The notes under the pieces are model-generated. The model made no database searches. It saw only the letters and a program-made list of their open reading frames with translations, and had not been told where the DNA came from. A program made the position numbers and the translations under genes. Positions 34,190-46,568 of a DNA stretch of 64,000 nucleotides are shown here, in pieces. Where the stretch lies: contig JAMPIV010019064.1 of the NCBI GenBank assembly GCA_024509875.1, forward strand, positions 619,695-683,694, read 5' to 3'. Source of the DNA: Oreohelix idahoensis (lineage: Eukaryota; Mollusca; Gastropoda; Stylommatophora; Oreohelicidae). Each line of letters opens with the position of its first letter. Positions within the stretch are counted from its first letter, which is position 1.

Positions 34190-34720
34190 TTGAGATTTTC
34201 AACACTCATTTCTACCTTTGTTTACTACAGTAATGTCTTAATGTTTTGCCTTATGCTGGTCATATTTTTTGCAGTTCACCAGAAAGTGTCTAATTGTGTA
34301 TTTGGTTCATGACACTCTTTACATCTGGGTTCCTCTGTAATGAAATATCCAGTTCCAAGCTTGAGCCGTAGCAATTATTTTATTAATTGGTATTTTTAGT
34401 TCATCTTATATTTGACATCTTTTGCTTGTTTTTTTTTCAGTATTTTATATGAGTGTCTTCCTTTTTTGCTTTGGTCCCATGCTATTATCCACTCTTTAGT
34501 TATTGCTTAGGCTATTAAGCTCTTAATTTTAAACTTCCCTAAGCCTACATCAATTTTGTAATTTACTAGTTCTTACCCCTTTGGCTTCTTTGTCTTCAAA
34601 GCTTATTTCCTGCTAACCCAACATGTGCTGGTATCCATGTTAGTGTGACACTACATCCTGCATTGTGTAGATATGTATTGACCAGAAGAGTCTTATGTCA
34701 TTCTGTTGGTCCTTATATTT
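34190..34720 (-). pseudogene. Decayed LINE RNase H and C-terminal tail
   Basis: Minus-strand pieces in order are SVTLTWIPAHVGLAGNK, then, after several stops, LKLGTGYFITEEPRCKECHE and NTQLDTF..NCKKYDQHK-like residues. This is the end of an I-type ORF2 (WIPxHVGxxGN then a CxxC/H tail). It is a separate copy from that at 31.1-33.1 kb. Confidence 0.6.
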
Positions 34721-34871
34721 ACAGGGTTCTATGTCACTGAAATCACGTGACTTCTAAGTAACTCTAATCTTACTCATCTCACTTATTTACTCTGGTCACT
34801 TCCCTGTGACGATGTCGTTACTTTTTCATTATACTCTGTTATTGTCATTTTAGTTTACCAATTCACTAATC

Positions 34872-35640
34872 TTATTACTTTATTTATTATTAAAAACAGC
34901 TTCCTATATATTGTTCTTTTGAGAGCAAACCCTGTGCCTGTTTTGTGCTTATTTCAGTGTCAGATGAATTCAGATGAAAGTATTCAATGCCAATTTACTC
35001 ATTCAAACCCATCTTATTGCTTTATTTATTATCAAAACACCATATATTGTTCCTTTTCAGAGCAAGACTGTGCTCATATTGTTTATTTCAATCTCACAAA
35101 TTCAGATGAAACTGTCCAATGCCAATTTATTCATTTGAACCCATTTTATTACCTTTTTTTTAGGGGTGGTATCTGCAATGATTAATTAATCGATCAATTG
35201 GTTAAAAAATTTTTGTAATCAATTAATTCATAAAAGTAAATTTTTAATTGTGATTATTATATTTTTAGGGCAATGAATATGCTTTTTTTGATTAAATGCG
35301 GAAAGAACATTTGTTATGTTAGAGGTTTGTGATATTACTGGCAAGTGTATGGTCAATAACAATAAATTTGTAGTTGTAAAGTTTCAGTATTTTAATAATA
35401 TTTTCAGGACGATGTTGATTTATGGTTTTTCGTTATAATTTATCAAACTGTTAGAAATTAATCAATTAATCTTCAATTAAAGAAATTAGATTAATTTATT
35501 AAGACTATTTTAATCAATCCCAGCCCTAATTTATCAAAACACCTCATATCTTGATCCTTTTGACAGCATGACTGTGGTCATATTGCTTATTTCAGTCGTA
35601 GACAGATTTAGATGAAAAAAACTATCCAATACCAGCTTTA
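34872..35640. repeat. About three tandem copies of a ~135-bp repeat
   Basis: Units start near 34,872, 35,012 and 35,146. They share TTTATTTATTAT, AAAACACC, GAGCAAGACTGTGCTCATATTG, TTATTTCA and CAATGCCAATTTA. The third is split by the MITE at 35,161-35,528. A related stretch occurs inside the LINE RT fragment near 33,020-33,070, so the unit may derive from LINE sequence. Confidence 0.6.
35161..35528. mobile_element. MITE with TAGGGSTGG termini (~368 bp)
   Basis: The left end TAGGGGTGG and right end CCAGCCCTA are inverted. Each is followed by ATTAATCGATTAA-like subterminal sequence that can pair. The interior is AT-rich and non-coding. It interrupts a tandem-repeat unit. A clear target duplication is not visible. 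The TAGGGNTGGN-GATTAAT pattern is common in hAT-type MITEs. Confidence 0.55.
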
Positions 35641-35669
35641 GGCCTGTGTTTCACAGAAAAAGCAGGCTA

Positions 35670-36660
35670 TCTTAAGACTTGTAAGTATAAGGGAATTATC
35701 TAAACTGCTCTTGGAAAAGAAAGACTCAAGCGAAGCAACCACAACAAAGAGGAAAGCAGTTCCCATATTTGCGGTGTCAACAATTAAAACCATCTATGCT
35801 GCACACAGCTCCCAGTTTGGAAACAACAATGTTTCCCTGAAATGATAGAAAACATTACTGGTGTCGAAAGAAAGGACAGCCAGACTGCAACAGACAGAAA
35901 AGCCATACTGACAAAATACATAGTGAGACATTACTCAAACAACACCTGGACCCATGCATACATAGATGGATCAGCAACAAATGCAACAGAAGATGGAGGT
36001 GTGCTTCTGTGCGTAAGCACTGGTATACAAAATAAAGATGCCAGTGAAGACAATAGTTATATTAAAGAGGCCTTAAAAACTGCAGCAGAGGTTCTAATGG
36101 CAGAGGATGAACTGTCAGTAACTGCAATACTGAGAGGCTAGATTAATGCAGAACTGGATGACCCTAAGAGTAGTGCTCCACAAACTATGTCAATGATTTA
36201 AAAGGCTTGTGATACAACGGATCCTATCTCATAATAGCATCCTCTGCAATAAAGAGGTTGACAGATTGGCAAAGAAGGTGGAAAGCTATCTCAACCTGAA
36301 TCAAGCTTAACTCTCAAAGAGGCAAAGAGTTTTATCAAAACCAGATTATAGAAAACAAATGAGATGCACGGCATCCAGGACACACAAAAACGATGCATAT
36401 TACCAGCTCAGCAGATGAGAACAAGTGATAATCTTCAGAATCCACAGGGGCAACAACAGATTGTGATTTTTTTTTTTGATATCATCTATTCAACAAGCTA
36501 AAGATAGGAACTACCGATAAGTGTAAATGTGGAATTGATAAAATGACGGCTGAACATCTCCTTCAAAGGTGCCCAACATATGAGGAACACAGAGCGCACA
36601 TATGGCGCATCATTAGTACCATTTTCGGAAAAACTCTATGGTGATACACATAGCCAAAGC
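35670..36660 (+). pseudogene. I-type LINE ORF2 C-terminal fragment (RNase H and tail)
   Basis: The clearest frame (35,842-36,141) contains TWTHAYIDGSATNATEDGGVLLCV, the first RNase H motif. Downstream, broken frames give EVDRLAKK, SLKEAKSFIKT, HPGHTKNDAYYQLS, IFRIHRGNN, DKCKCGIDKMTAEHLLQRCPTYEEH. This is the RNase H end and C-terminal CxC..H..C motif of I-superfamily elements. Multiple stops make it a pseudogene. RT and endonuclease are absent. Confidence 0.75.
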
Positions 36661-36789
36661 TGACCACTGCTTTCCATAGTATCGTGAAGTCTCTAACAAC
36701 ACTGCTATCAGACTACCTTTACATTTTTACCTTTTATAGTTACCTCAGACTTCTGAGGAGAACAAAGTAAAAATAAAAAAACTACCACT

Positions 36790-36990
36790 GCATCATGCAT
36801 GTCGTAAAAGGTGAGGTGACTAATGTGAGATGGAGCCAGGGGTTAGCAACCTGATCTCAGGTAAAAAAACAAATTGCTATGGAAACCATCACTGCAAGAG
36901 CATGTGCTCTAGTACACCCTTCGTGCTCGGTGGTCATCGGCAATGGTTGCTCAATGCTCCCATAAGGATCTAAATAAGGGATGATGATGC
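36790..36990 (+). repeat. Dispersed repeat, same family as the 20.3-kb tandem units
   Basis: It shares CATGCATGTCGTAAAAGG, GAGATGGAGCC, TTGCTATGGAAACCATC and ACTGCAAGAGCATGTG with the 20.3 and 22.3 kb copies. It follows the LINE fragment above and could be part of a LINE 3' region. Confidence 0.55.
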
Positions 36991-37319
36991 ATAGAAAATA
37001 GAGGGACATACACACAGCTTAATAACAATTTAATTTTTCTTAATGTCATCTTGAATATATTTAATATATGTATGTAACAAACAATTCATCTTTCATAACT
37101 CAGGAATGCTCTTGTCACAGTATGAACATAATGAAAAATAATAAATAAATAAATGTTCAGTTTTAACACTATCCAGATTTCAAAATCTATCACAGGCATG
37201 TGACTATAAACAAAGTGCAATTCATTTACATCATCAAAGATGTGTGTTACCAGAGCCTGAAAGGGTAGCAAAAAAAAGTAACACTGCAATCTACCAAGCA
37301 TGCCATTAAAGACAACTAA
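36991..37319. other. No gene recognised
   Basis: AT-rich spacer with no coding evidence. Confidence 0.4.
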
Positions 37320-37830
37320 GGAGGGTTGGGGGCTTTGCCATCCCTCCCTGTAGTAAATTCAAGGGAGAAAAACTTCAAGAAATATGATCACATCATCCAA
37401 GACAAGTAAGGATAATTCAATGATCCAGATAGGAAGAAGGTCCTCTAACAAGGAGGTTAATGCCGATGTCCAGAGAAAGCCAAACAGAGTCTGGGACTGC
37501 ACAAGTACAAGCAAAAATGAGAGACTAAAAGATTTGACATCCCGGGACTCTGAAACAGAGTGGAAGGGAATAAACCAGAAGAAACCGAACACATGAGAAA
37601 GACAACACTGAGAATGGAATGGATACACACTGAGGAAACCTGCAGACGGCATTACAAAACAGCCATTGTTCATGAACCCCTAGGATAATATAGAGTTAGA
37701 GGGAGACCAAAAAAACACACTAAAAAGAACTGGAGACATATTTGCCAGGGATAAAAGTAGACATGGATAGACTTTGTGTGGATGGTACAGGACAATGAGC
37801 TCCTATGCTGCTTGTGGAGCTAAAAAGTAA
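37320..37830 (+). pseudogene. LINE 3'-end remnant
   Basis: Around 37,660-37,730 the frame gives VRGRPKKHTKKNW, the RGRPKxTWxR signature that closes many LINE ORFs. A short tail and TAATGAATGAA follow. The remaining sequence has stops and the family is not identifiable. Confidence 0.4.
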
Positions 37831-39809
37831 TGAATGAATCCAAGGAAGATAACTGTTGCAATTATTTTGTTCCACTGTAAAAAGACTAATTAACCTATTA
37901 AACAGTTGTACATAATGTCCAATACCTAATAATTTGAAACATATTATCAAAATCACATTAAAATAATTTATAAAAAAATCAAGGAAATGTAATGTTATTA
38001 GCTCTAGGATAACAGCATTTAAATTCTGAAATTAAATAAGAATACAGAAGGAAAGATGACATAAATAAGAAACATGTTCTTAAAAAAAAAAAACAACAAA
38101 GAAATTTTAGCACAGGATTATATTCACAAATGTATGACAAATCTGAGCAGTCAAAATAATTTAACAGAATTACAGACATCATCACAAAGATGATGGACAA
38201 TATAATGGGCCTGCAGAAATAGGTAGAAACAATAAACAACAGGTAGAAATGTAGGAACATTGTTTGTAGCAAGAATTGTTAAACTTTGGGATTACTCAAG
38301 AAATATTATGTTTTCAGTGTCTTCATAACATCTCTATTCTGAAGCTAATAAATCAGAGCTTCAATAAGTGAGATAAAAAAAACAACTAACAAGAATGATG
38401 TATGCTACATTGCTGCAAGAGTTTTATAAATTAAATGGTTAGACATTCCTACCAAATTTATTAATGGGAAGAAATGAAAGAGAGAAAGAAATGACCATCA
38501 TTATCAATACCTTTCAACTCTTCGTTCGTCCTTCTAGCCTTTTATATTATTATTTTCCTTTGATTTGTTCCTCTAACTTTGTCTAGTTTGTCTTACAGCC
38601 GATTTCCATTAGTGCTTCTGCCAGACTGTTTTTAATGGTTTCTTATGGCAATTATGACCAAATTGACAATGCTACAATCTTTCTGACACTAATTTGGAAA
38701 ATGGAGAAAAGAAGGACAGAAAAAAAAATGCAGCCAAGATGAAAAGAACAGTGGGAAACTGCAGATGTGTTTTGAGAAAACACCTGTACAAGTTAACAGA
38801 ATCATGCATCCTGCTGACACAGGTGCACACTGATCATATGAGAGTGACCCAAAACATTGAGTAAAAGCATCAGCAGAGTGAGAACAATACAAAATGTTGT
38901 TAACAGACAGTGAAAGATGACCTAAAGAAAGAGAATCTCAGCTAGTGTAATCTGTCAGATTCGAATGAACAATACTCAATGACAAGTTAATTCTGACGAC
39001 TTAATTAACTACTAAACCTTCATGACATCAACATTATAAGTGTTTAAATGTATGAGAACACTCACTAGACCTTTACATTCCTATCATACCCCCTTTCCTC
39101 TTTTTTTTTTTCAAACCATCATTGTCAAAGTATAATAACTACACTTTCATCATGACACTGTCCTCTTCTGATTAGCTCGTATCCAACTGCGAGAGGTCAC
39201 ACAATCAAAACACTTGTAGGCGCCATTCACAAAGTGTAACACCAAGGCGTGTTGACAATCTCCCTTTTAATAGTACAAGGCTACACATACGAATTCAATA
39301 ACAACAGTAAGAAACATTGACTGGCTCGACACAGCCCGCTAACATCAGATTATACAAACTATCCTGCCTAAAACCCAAATAATCACAAAGCGAGCGTCCG
39401 CAAATGAACAACGGCTCTTAAAGCCGACTGACAGACATCTTCCTTTTTTTTTTCCACCCACCAAGGCTTCCCATTCATTACGCCCAATGCACCCGTCTGC
39501 CCCGTTTCGTTTAAAGCCAATGTGCACAACATAAGATATTATGTGACAATTATTATATATGAATTTTTGTTCTTATTACATACTGTTTGGCTATATTGTG
39601 CAGCTCTGTCTATTTTTAACACCCATTCTACAGTTATGGGTGAACTGCATGGCAGTAAACAATCTAACATTGGTATTCTCTGTTGTTCTGACCTCTTACA
39701 TTTTGGTAGGAAATGCTTTATATTATTGCCTTGTAGGCATTCTTCACAGAAAGGTTCTACTATTCTAATACTGCATTTAAATTATCATTAATTATCCCAC
39801 CATGAAAAA
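37831..39809. other. About 2 kb without a recognisable gene
   Basis: I looked on both strands and found only short chance ORFs, poly-A/T runs and no repeat shared within the window. Confidence 0.45.
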
Positions 39810-40114
39810 AACTATTTTAAGATTTTTTTTTTTTCTCTCTAACCAGCGGCACTCGAGCTTTCCAGCCCTTTTGGCCCAATGACATGTCATTGCGAGGCTG
39901 GGGAGACAGTGGACTTTCCTTCCAACCCGGTCAGGAGCTTTGCTCCTTCCCATCCACAGAGGGTTTATCTGCACGAGCCTTTCAGGTTATTCAGTCAAAT
40001 TCCCGGTCAATGACACTCCTACAAATGCCGGTGCCCGGGCTTGAACCTTGAAAACCTGGTCACTAGCGCAACGTCTTAATTATTACACCACCGCGGCTCC
40101 CAACTATTTTAAGA
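39810..40114 (-). mobile_element. tRNA-derived SINE (277 bp) with 14-bp target duplication
   Basis: The body at 39824-40100 is on the minus strand. It starts GGGAGCCGCGGTGGTGTAAT (A-box region) with a B box GGTTCAAGCCC about 45 bases later, and ends in a poly-A tail of about 11. The duplication AACTATTTTAAGAT flanks it at 39810-39823 and 40101-40114. The A tail suggests mobilisation by a LINE that recognises poly-A, unlike the RTE-tailed short elements. Confidence 0.92.
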
Positions 40115-40274
40115 TAAGGTGGTTGGTCTGGTAGAAACTAATGCACAATCAACAATGCATGAGATGTTTCTGAACACTACATAACTCAAAATGTATTCTT
40201 TTAAGACAGCCTGGTCACCATTACACTATACAACTTGAATCATACACCAACAAAGAATAATACAAGATAACCAT

Positions 40275-40545
40275 GACAACAAGTGGGCCTGAAAATACAC
40301 TGGGAAAAGACAAAGATTATGAGAATAAATGCAAGAAATGATAACAAGATTGAACTTGAAGAAACACCACTAAAGGATGTAGAATCGTACACATATCTTG
40401 GTAGTAATGTAGACAAAGTTGGAAGGACAGATAATGATATTAAAATAAGTATACAAAAAGCAAGAGGCGCTTTCATTGCATTGGGAAACATATGGAGGTC
40501 AAGAGAAATCAAGTCCAACACGAAAATAAGAATCTTCAACTCATC
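40275..40545 (+). pseudogene. LINE RT thumb fragment
   Basis: The frame encodes GLKIHWEKTKIMRINARN, VESYTYLGSNVDKVGRTDND and RGAFIALGNIWRS...TKIRIFNS, the post-catalytic YLGS and thumb region of a LINE RT. Related fragments lie at 50,153-50,320 and 50,815-51,190. The reading loses similarity at about 40,541. Confidence 0.75.
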
Positions 40546-41146
40546 ATTGTCTCCTTTTTCATTCTTTATGCTGCATGGAGCCACCACCGCAGACAACCCC
40601 CTTGAGGAAGCCGATGCCAAAGCACAAACTCTAGCATCAGCAGTTTCTGTAGCAATTTAAAAAAATGATAAGTCTGTCATGCCCATCCTCATATTAGTCA
40701 CCCTGTTACGACATGCCTGATCGAGCACTAGTCATATTTTTCTTTTGTCTCCTCAGAGACATCTCCCCCCCACCCTCCTCAGGAACTAAGCAGGGCAAGT
40801 ATGACTTAGAATTGATTTTTTTTTTAAAACTACAAACAGAATGAGATGGCTAGACCTTGCTGAAGTCACAAGACAGATCGAAATCAAATCTCACGAAAAT
40901 TACACACACAAAAACTTTTGTCCATGAAGAAGAATAATCACATAAAAATGAATATGGACCAAACAAAAAAAATCACCGTTAAGAGTCACCACAGATAGAA
41001 AGGACTTATAGAAAATGCTGCAGCAATGATCACTGTGTTAACAATATTCAGGAAAGATATAAATAATATATAAATTTTAAGTCTACATATTACATCCAGA
41101 TATACTTATATAATTTACATAAATAATATAATATTCATAGTTGTCA
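40546..41146. other. No gene recognised; includes 3' flank of the bublin-like exon
   Basis: The minus-strand sequence after the stop codon at 41,147 would be the 3' untranslated region. I see AT-rich sequence there but no canonical AATAAA close by. Confidence 0.35.
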
Positions 41147-41397
41147 TCATATACTTTTATCATCACCATCCTGTTTCTCTTTTGATACTGATTCATTTCC
41201 ATTGTTCTTTGAGTTATCACTTGCAGTATGAGTGCTGCCAGTTTCTTTGTCTTCATCCTCCTCCAAACACTCTCTTTCTTCCTCATCATTTGCCCTTTTA
41301 GCTTCACGGATATGTGCCCTCAGCTGCTCATGGCGTTCATCCCACCTGTCCAAGTATCTATTCAGCTCATCTATGGTGTTATTCAGCGATGAATATT
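41147..41397 (-). CDS. Terminal coding exon of a bublin (BBLN/UPF0184)-like protein
   Basis: On the minus strand a strong polypyrimidine tract and TTCAATTCAG acceptor precede the exon. Its first two bases complete a Glu codon if the previous exon ends with G. The peptide YSSLNNTIDELNRYLDRWDE and on through LRAHIREAKRAND aligns without gaps to the core coiled coil of vertebrate bublin (EYAAINSMLDQINSCLD...). I count about 13 identities in 40 plus many conservative changes. An acidic and then polar tail (LEEDEDKETGS...) ends at a TGA. Bublin is a small coiled-coil protein linked to intermediate-filament organisation in C. elegans. A candidate upstream exon is at 58,659-58,845. Confidence 0.6.
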
Positions 41398-41980
41398 CTG
41401 AATTGAAAATAGTGGAACAAAAAAAAAAAAAATTAAGCACTGGCTAGTTTAGAGAACATAACTGTGTAACGACAAAGCACAATGAAAATCAATGTTTAGT
41501 GACAAACTTATGAAAGACTCTCCAACATTTCTGATGCAATCCGATTACGTCATCAGTCTACAAGGATTAAACATATTTGTAATGTCTTCCAAATACTTTC
41601 AGAAAATGTTAAATTACCAGGACCATCAAGTAGCAAGATGATTACAGTGCTTGTTTCTCGAGTCAAAGTTACAGGGTACAAAATCTGGTAACATCACATT
41701 CCAGTCTGTCCTGATGTAAATAGGTACCATACTCTGCTCTCAAGTTAAGGAAGGCAAAGGCAGCAAGGAAGGGAACAAGTAACCCCACTCAAAAAGCTGA
41801 CACCTAGTATAGTGACATCTGAAACACTTCCCTCATCACGGCTGTATCTGTTATGGCAGGTGTACTTTCTTCTCCATGTGATTCCAGGTCAAGGACTGCC
41901 TGATAATGCTATCAACAGATTTCCTCAATGTGTCTCCTGTCTCCTATTCATCACCAGCTTCTCATCTCTTGTTCCACTGG

Positions 41981-42105
41981 TTCTTGTCATAAGCTCCACA
42001 TTCTTGAATAGGATAAATACTGTATTTACTGGCACTTGTTTGGTTCTTGTCATCAGTTTTACATTCGTGAATAGGATAAACACTGTTTGTCTTTGTACTT
42101 TCTTT
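41981..42105. repeat. Two tandem ~63-bp units
   Basis: TTCTTGTCAT, TTGAATAGGATAAA and CACTGTTT/TACTGTAT recur in order in two adjacent units. The preceding bases (TCTTCTCATCTCTTG) recur at 46,490, so the unit sits in a dispersed repeat. Confidence 0.6.
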
Positions 42106-42159
42106 TTAACAGTTGAATAATTTTGGTGACAAGAAGATGCTGGTGCTGGATAGGACATA

Positions 42160-42385
42160 CACTGACGTAAAACAGTTGATAATTTTATAAGGCAGATCTT
42201 GTTTTGAAATTCCCAGGGTAAAAGATGTAAATGGTGACCAAAAAAAATACTCTTGGAGAAGGAACTGGAGATGGATAAAAGGAATAAAGGACATGGAACA
42301 GATGGTACAAAACAGGGAGTCTTGGCACAAATTGTTGAAGGCCTTTGTTCCTTAGAGAGCTGAAGCGGTATGATGATGATGATAT
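42160..42385 (-). repeat. Dispersed repeat with an AAGGAACAAAGGCC core
   Basis: The minus-strand copy corresponds to 3672-3860: CATCATCATCAT, CCGCTTCAGCTC, AAAGGCCTTCAACAA and GTGCCAAGACT in the same order. Confidence 0.55.
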
Positions 42386-42502
42386 GTGTCACTTTACTGG
42401 CTTGTTTAAGTTCTTATTTCAAGCTTTCTTAATCTTAGCTTCTGTCACTGCACACATCCAGTCTCTAGTCAATACAACATTCTTGATGAATGCAAAAAAG
42501 TC

Positions 42503-42740
42503 TTACAGATACATCTTCTTCTTCTTCTTCTTCTTCCGTCCTTAGCCACCGACCGTCAAAGCAGTCAATGGCCATTACGCCTAGTGGCGTCTTAGGGCAA
42601 CAACAGATTGGTTTTCTTTGCCATTGTTTCCCATCACGCCTAATGGCGTCTTTAGGGCAACGGCAAATCAATCCATTTGCTGTTGTTTCCGTAATCGAAG
42701 TGACTGGCAAACGGGTGATCAGCCCGTTTTACAGATACAT
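42503..42740 (-). mobile_element. RTE-derived short non-autonomous element, copy 2
   Basis: The 214-bp body (42515-42728) is flanked by a perfect 12-bp duplication, TTACAGATACAT, at 42503-42514 and 42729-42740. Read on the minus strand it begins AACGGGCTGATCACCCGTTT and ends with the RTE tail and a (GAA)n of about 18 bases. It is close to copy 1 throughout. The shared exact 5' start of both copies shows this is a full-length family and not random truncation. Confidence 0.8.
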
Positions 42741-42918
42741 ACACCTTAATAAATAAAGGAGGGACTGTTAATAGCAGTAACAAGATTTAGTGTGACACTC
42801 AATTATGTGAGCATATCCTGGTTCTATTCAGCCTTTCTTCTCTTCAAACTTTAATGCCTTTATGATTATGATTGTATATGCATACAATAAAATAGGTATA
42901 TGAGAATTCCCACACATC

Positions 42919-45900
42919 ATTCATTCAATCTGCCATCAATGGTACCTATACCTTGTAGCGGTATAGCAGCTTGTGTACCCTGACAATCCCCAGAGCTATG
43001 CCAGTGGGAGATTTACTCCTGGTAGGTTCAACCAAGCTGGACTGGTCTACGTGGGTAGGGGTCAGACAAAAGCTGGTACTCTGGTCCTCCAGGTTGGGGG
43101 TTTTAGCACAGGGCTTTACCCCTGTCTATGTAAAAAAATCGCACATTACGGAAACAACAATAAATGGAAAAACATTGCTGTGGGACGGACATCCGGAGTC
43201 TCCGGCTCGTATGACTGACAGCTGTGAAAGCCAAAAGGAAGCCACTGGCATGAAAACGGATGCCCCGACCGCAAAACACGAAACCAGAATTGGTTTTTGG
43301 AACGTCAGAACTATGAATGAGGCAGGAAAGCTGAGACAAATCACAGCAGAGATGAGGAACTACAAGATACATATCCTGGGAATAAGCGAGAGCAGATGGA
43401 CAGGTAGGGGGAGAATAAAAACAGCTACAGGGGAAACAGTACTTTATTCTGGCAGAGAGGATGGTCAGCACAACGAAGGTGTAGCCATTATCCTGAAGAA
43501 AGGAATGGAAAGGTCTTTACTGGAATGGAAACCCATCAACAACAGACTGATAAGAGCAAGACTAAGAGGGAGGTTCACCAACACCACAATTATACAATGC
43601 TATGCACCAACAAACGACAGCGATGAAGAGATCAAGGACGATTTCTATCAACAGGTACAAAAAGAAATGGAAACTACACCCAGGTATGATCTCATTATAG
43701 TAATGGGAGACCTAAATGCGAAAGTGGGAGCACACAATAATTATAACGAAAGAGTAATGGGGAAATGCGGCAGTGGAACAGCAAATGAGAATGGGGACAA
43801 ATTAATAAGCTTCTGCAGTATTAACAACCTGGTCACTGGAGGAACACTTTTTCCACACAAGGAAGTGCACAAGTTAACATGGGAATCACCAAACGGACGA
43901 GACAGAAACCAGATAGATCACATAATGATCAATGGCAGATGGAGACATGCACTACAAGACGTGAAAGTAAAAAGAGGCGCAGATGTGCGAAGTGATCATC
44001 ACCTAGTAGTAGAAAGACTGAAAGTGAAACTCAGAGCTGCTGGACCAGTTGCAGTCAAACAGAAAAGATACAACATCACGAAACTGAAGGATCCCCTCAC
44101 CAGAAAAGCTTTCGTGGTCGACGTAAAGAGAAGATATGAGATTATCAAAAGCCAGGAAAGAACAGAGACCGATGATGTTGACCAGAGATTCAACACCATC
44201 TCAACAATATACAAGGAAAGCAGCAAGTCATGCTTGGGATTCCAGGAAAGAAAGAGCCAAGACTGGATAACACCAGATACGCTAAACACCATAGCGAAGA
44301 GAAAGGAAATGAAAAGAAAGAAAACAGAAGCTAAGTCTCCCAGATTAAAGGCAATATATAGTGAACAGTACAGTCAGCTGGACAAGGAAGTTAAACGTCA
44401 AACCCGTGCTAACAAAAGGACATTTCTGGATGACCTAGCAAGACAGGCAGAAGAGGCAGCACTGAGAAATGAACAAGGCACAGTATACAAAATAACTAAA
44501 TCATCAGTGGAAAACGAGGTGCAAACAATGTTACATTAGTAAGAGATAAGCAAGGAAATCTCATCACAACAGTAGAGGGACAGGAAACAAGATGGGCAGA
44601 GCACTTTAGAGAAACTCTGAATAAGGAACCACCAGAGACACAATTGAATGTTCCTGAGGCTGAAAATGATCTAGATGTTAATACAGACATCCCACGAAAA
44701 GAAGAAATCATCACAGCAATCAAAGGGTTAAAGAATGGAAAAGCTCCTGGTCATGATAACTTAAATGCAGAGCTATTTAAGACATACCCAGAGCTAGCAG
44801 CAGAACTATTAGAACCACTATTTGCACAAGTCTGGAAAACAGGGACAACACCAACAGAGTGGAAAAAAGGAATAATTGTCAAATTGCCCAAGAAGGGAGA
44901 TCTTGCAGACTGCAATAATTGGAGAGGAATAACTCTTCTCTCAGTTCCCAGCAAAATACTAGGCAGGATAATTATACAGAGAATTTCAAAAGCAGTAGAC
45001 CACAAACTGAGGAAAGAACAAGCAGGATTTAGAAAGAACAGAAGATGTGTAGATCATATATTTACCCTCAGGAACATTATAGAGCAGTGCTCAGAATGAC
45101 AAAGACATTTGTACATTAATTTCGTTGATTTTGAAAAGGCTTTTGACAGTATACATAGGGACAGTTTATGGAAAATACTGAGGGCTTATGGAATTCCAAG
45201 CTGCATAGTGTCAATCTAAAAAGCCTTTATGCCAACTTTACGTGCAGCATTGGGCAGAGCAACCTAACCTTTGAAGTGAAGACAGGAGTACGACAGGGAT
45301 GCCCCTTATCAACCACTCTATTTTTAACAGTCATAGACTGGGTGATGCGCCAGACAACAGAGGGCAATCCAAGAGGAATAAGATGGACTACATTTTCTAC
45401 ATTGGAAGATCTGGAATATGCAGATGACATTGCACTGCTAGCACATTCACATCAACACATCCAGGAAAAAACGGATAGACTTAATAAGTATAGCCAGCAG
45501 GTGGGCTTGAACATCAACCTAAAGAAGACAGGTCATGACGCTCAATGTGAGCAACCCTGAGCCCATATCAATAAGGAATCAGCAACTGGAACAGACAGAT
45601 GCCTTCACATACCTAGGATGCATAGTAACACCAGATGGCGTAGCAAGCAAAGACATCAACAACAGAATGAACAAAGCAAGAACAGCCTTTTTTAGTCTAA
45701 ACAACATCTGGAAGTCCTCTCAGTACAGCACAAGCACAAAATTAGGATTATATCAGAGCTGTGTGCTTTCTGTGCTTCTCTATGGCGCGGAGAGCTGGAG
45801 AGTTATAGAGAAGGAAATGTCGAAATTGTCCTCTTTTCACACAACATGCCTAAGAAAAATTCTCTGAATCTTTTGGCCGAATATCATCACCAACCAAGAT

Positions 45901-46252
45901 CTGCTTACTCGGAGCAAGCAAGAGGACATGCACACCATCATAGCTGGCAGACGCTGGAGCTGGGTTGGCCATGTCCTCAGAAGAGACCCCGATGCCATCA
46001 CAAGAACAGCTATGCTATGGACCTCTGAAGGAAAACGAAAGAGAGGCCGACCAAAAACAACTTGGCGGAGGACTGTGGAGGCTGAGATGCAAAGAATGAA
46101 CCAGAGTTGGGGCACTGTACGAAGGATGGCTGCCGACCGAGCAAAGTGGAATCAATTTGTTGTTGCCCTACAAGACGCCACCAGGCGTAATGGCCACTGA
46201 CTGCTTTGACGGTCGGCGGCTAAGGATCATAGAAGAAGAAGATTCATTCAAT
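42919..46252 (+). mobile_element. SR2-like RTE LINE, copy B, near full length
   Basis: The element body (42930-46241, 3312 bp) is flanked by the perfect 11-bp duplication ATTCATTCAAT (42919-42929 and 46242-46252). It starts CTGCCATCAATGG, the same start as copy C, so the 5' end is complete. It ends GGCTAAGGATCATAGAAGAAGAAG. Confidence 0.92.
43217..46200 (+). pseudogene. Endonuclease-RT of SR2-like RTE copy B
   Basis: The endonuclease is intact to the eye: RIGFWNVRTMNEAG, ILGISESRWTG, IIVMGDLNAKVG, RNQIDHIMING and the catalytic VRSDHHLVV. RT motifs follow in broken frames: KAPGHDNLNAELFK, WRGITLLSVPSKI, FVDFEKAFDS, RQGCPLS, EYADDIALLAH, YLGCIVTPDG, LLYGAESWR, and the end KRGRPKTTWRR..QDATRRNGH. 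Frame breaks lie near 44,510, a TGA at about 45,097, and shifts near 45,215, 45,530 and 45,865. The copy is inactive as assembled. Confidence 0.9.
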
Positions 46253-46568
46253 ACCCTTCAGCTCCCCAAGGAGCACAGGAACTTCAACAAACTCATGCCA
46301 AGTATTTATGTCGTATGCCATTAGGTCAAGGCCTTTCCGTGTCTTTTTCATTTGTCTCATTTTCTTCTCGTGTTTTTTTTAAAGTCTACCTTGACCGCTC
46401 TTGCCCTAGTGATTTTTGAACAAAGCCTGTCTAGTAACAGCTATCATCTGGTTTTCTCTTGCGTGTCCTATTCATCTACAGAATCTTCTCATCTCTTGCT
46501 CCAATGGCACTTAATCTGGTTCTTGACACTGGTTTCATATGCATAATCTTTTACCATTTCAGACTGTC
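46253..46568 (+). repeat. Dispersed repeat, CCCAAGGAGCACAGG core
   Basis: The third copy of the family at 3.7 and 42.3 kb. It is followed by TCCTATTCATC..CAGAATCTTCTCATCTCTTG, also found near 41,945-41,970. Confidence 0.5.

Noticed and set aside
40030..40100. Possible tRNA gene on the minus strand
   Set aside because: It is the head of the 277-bp SINE with a poly-A tail and 14-bp duplication.
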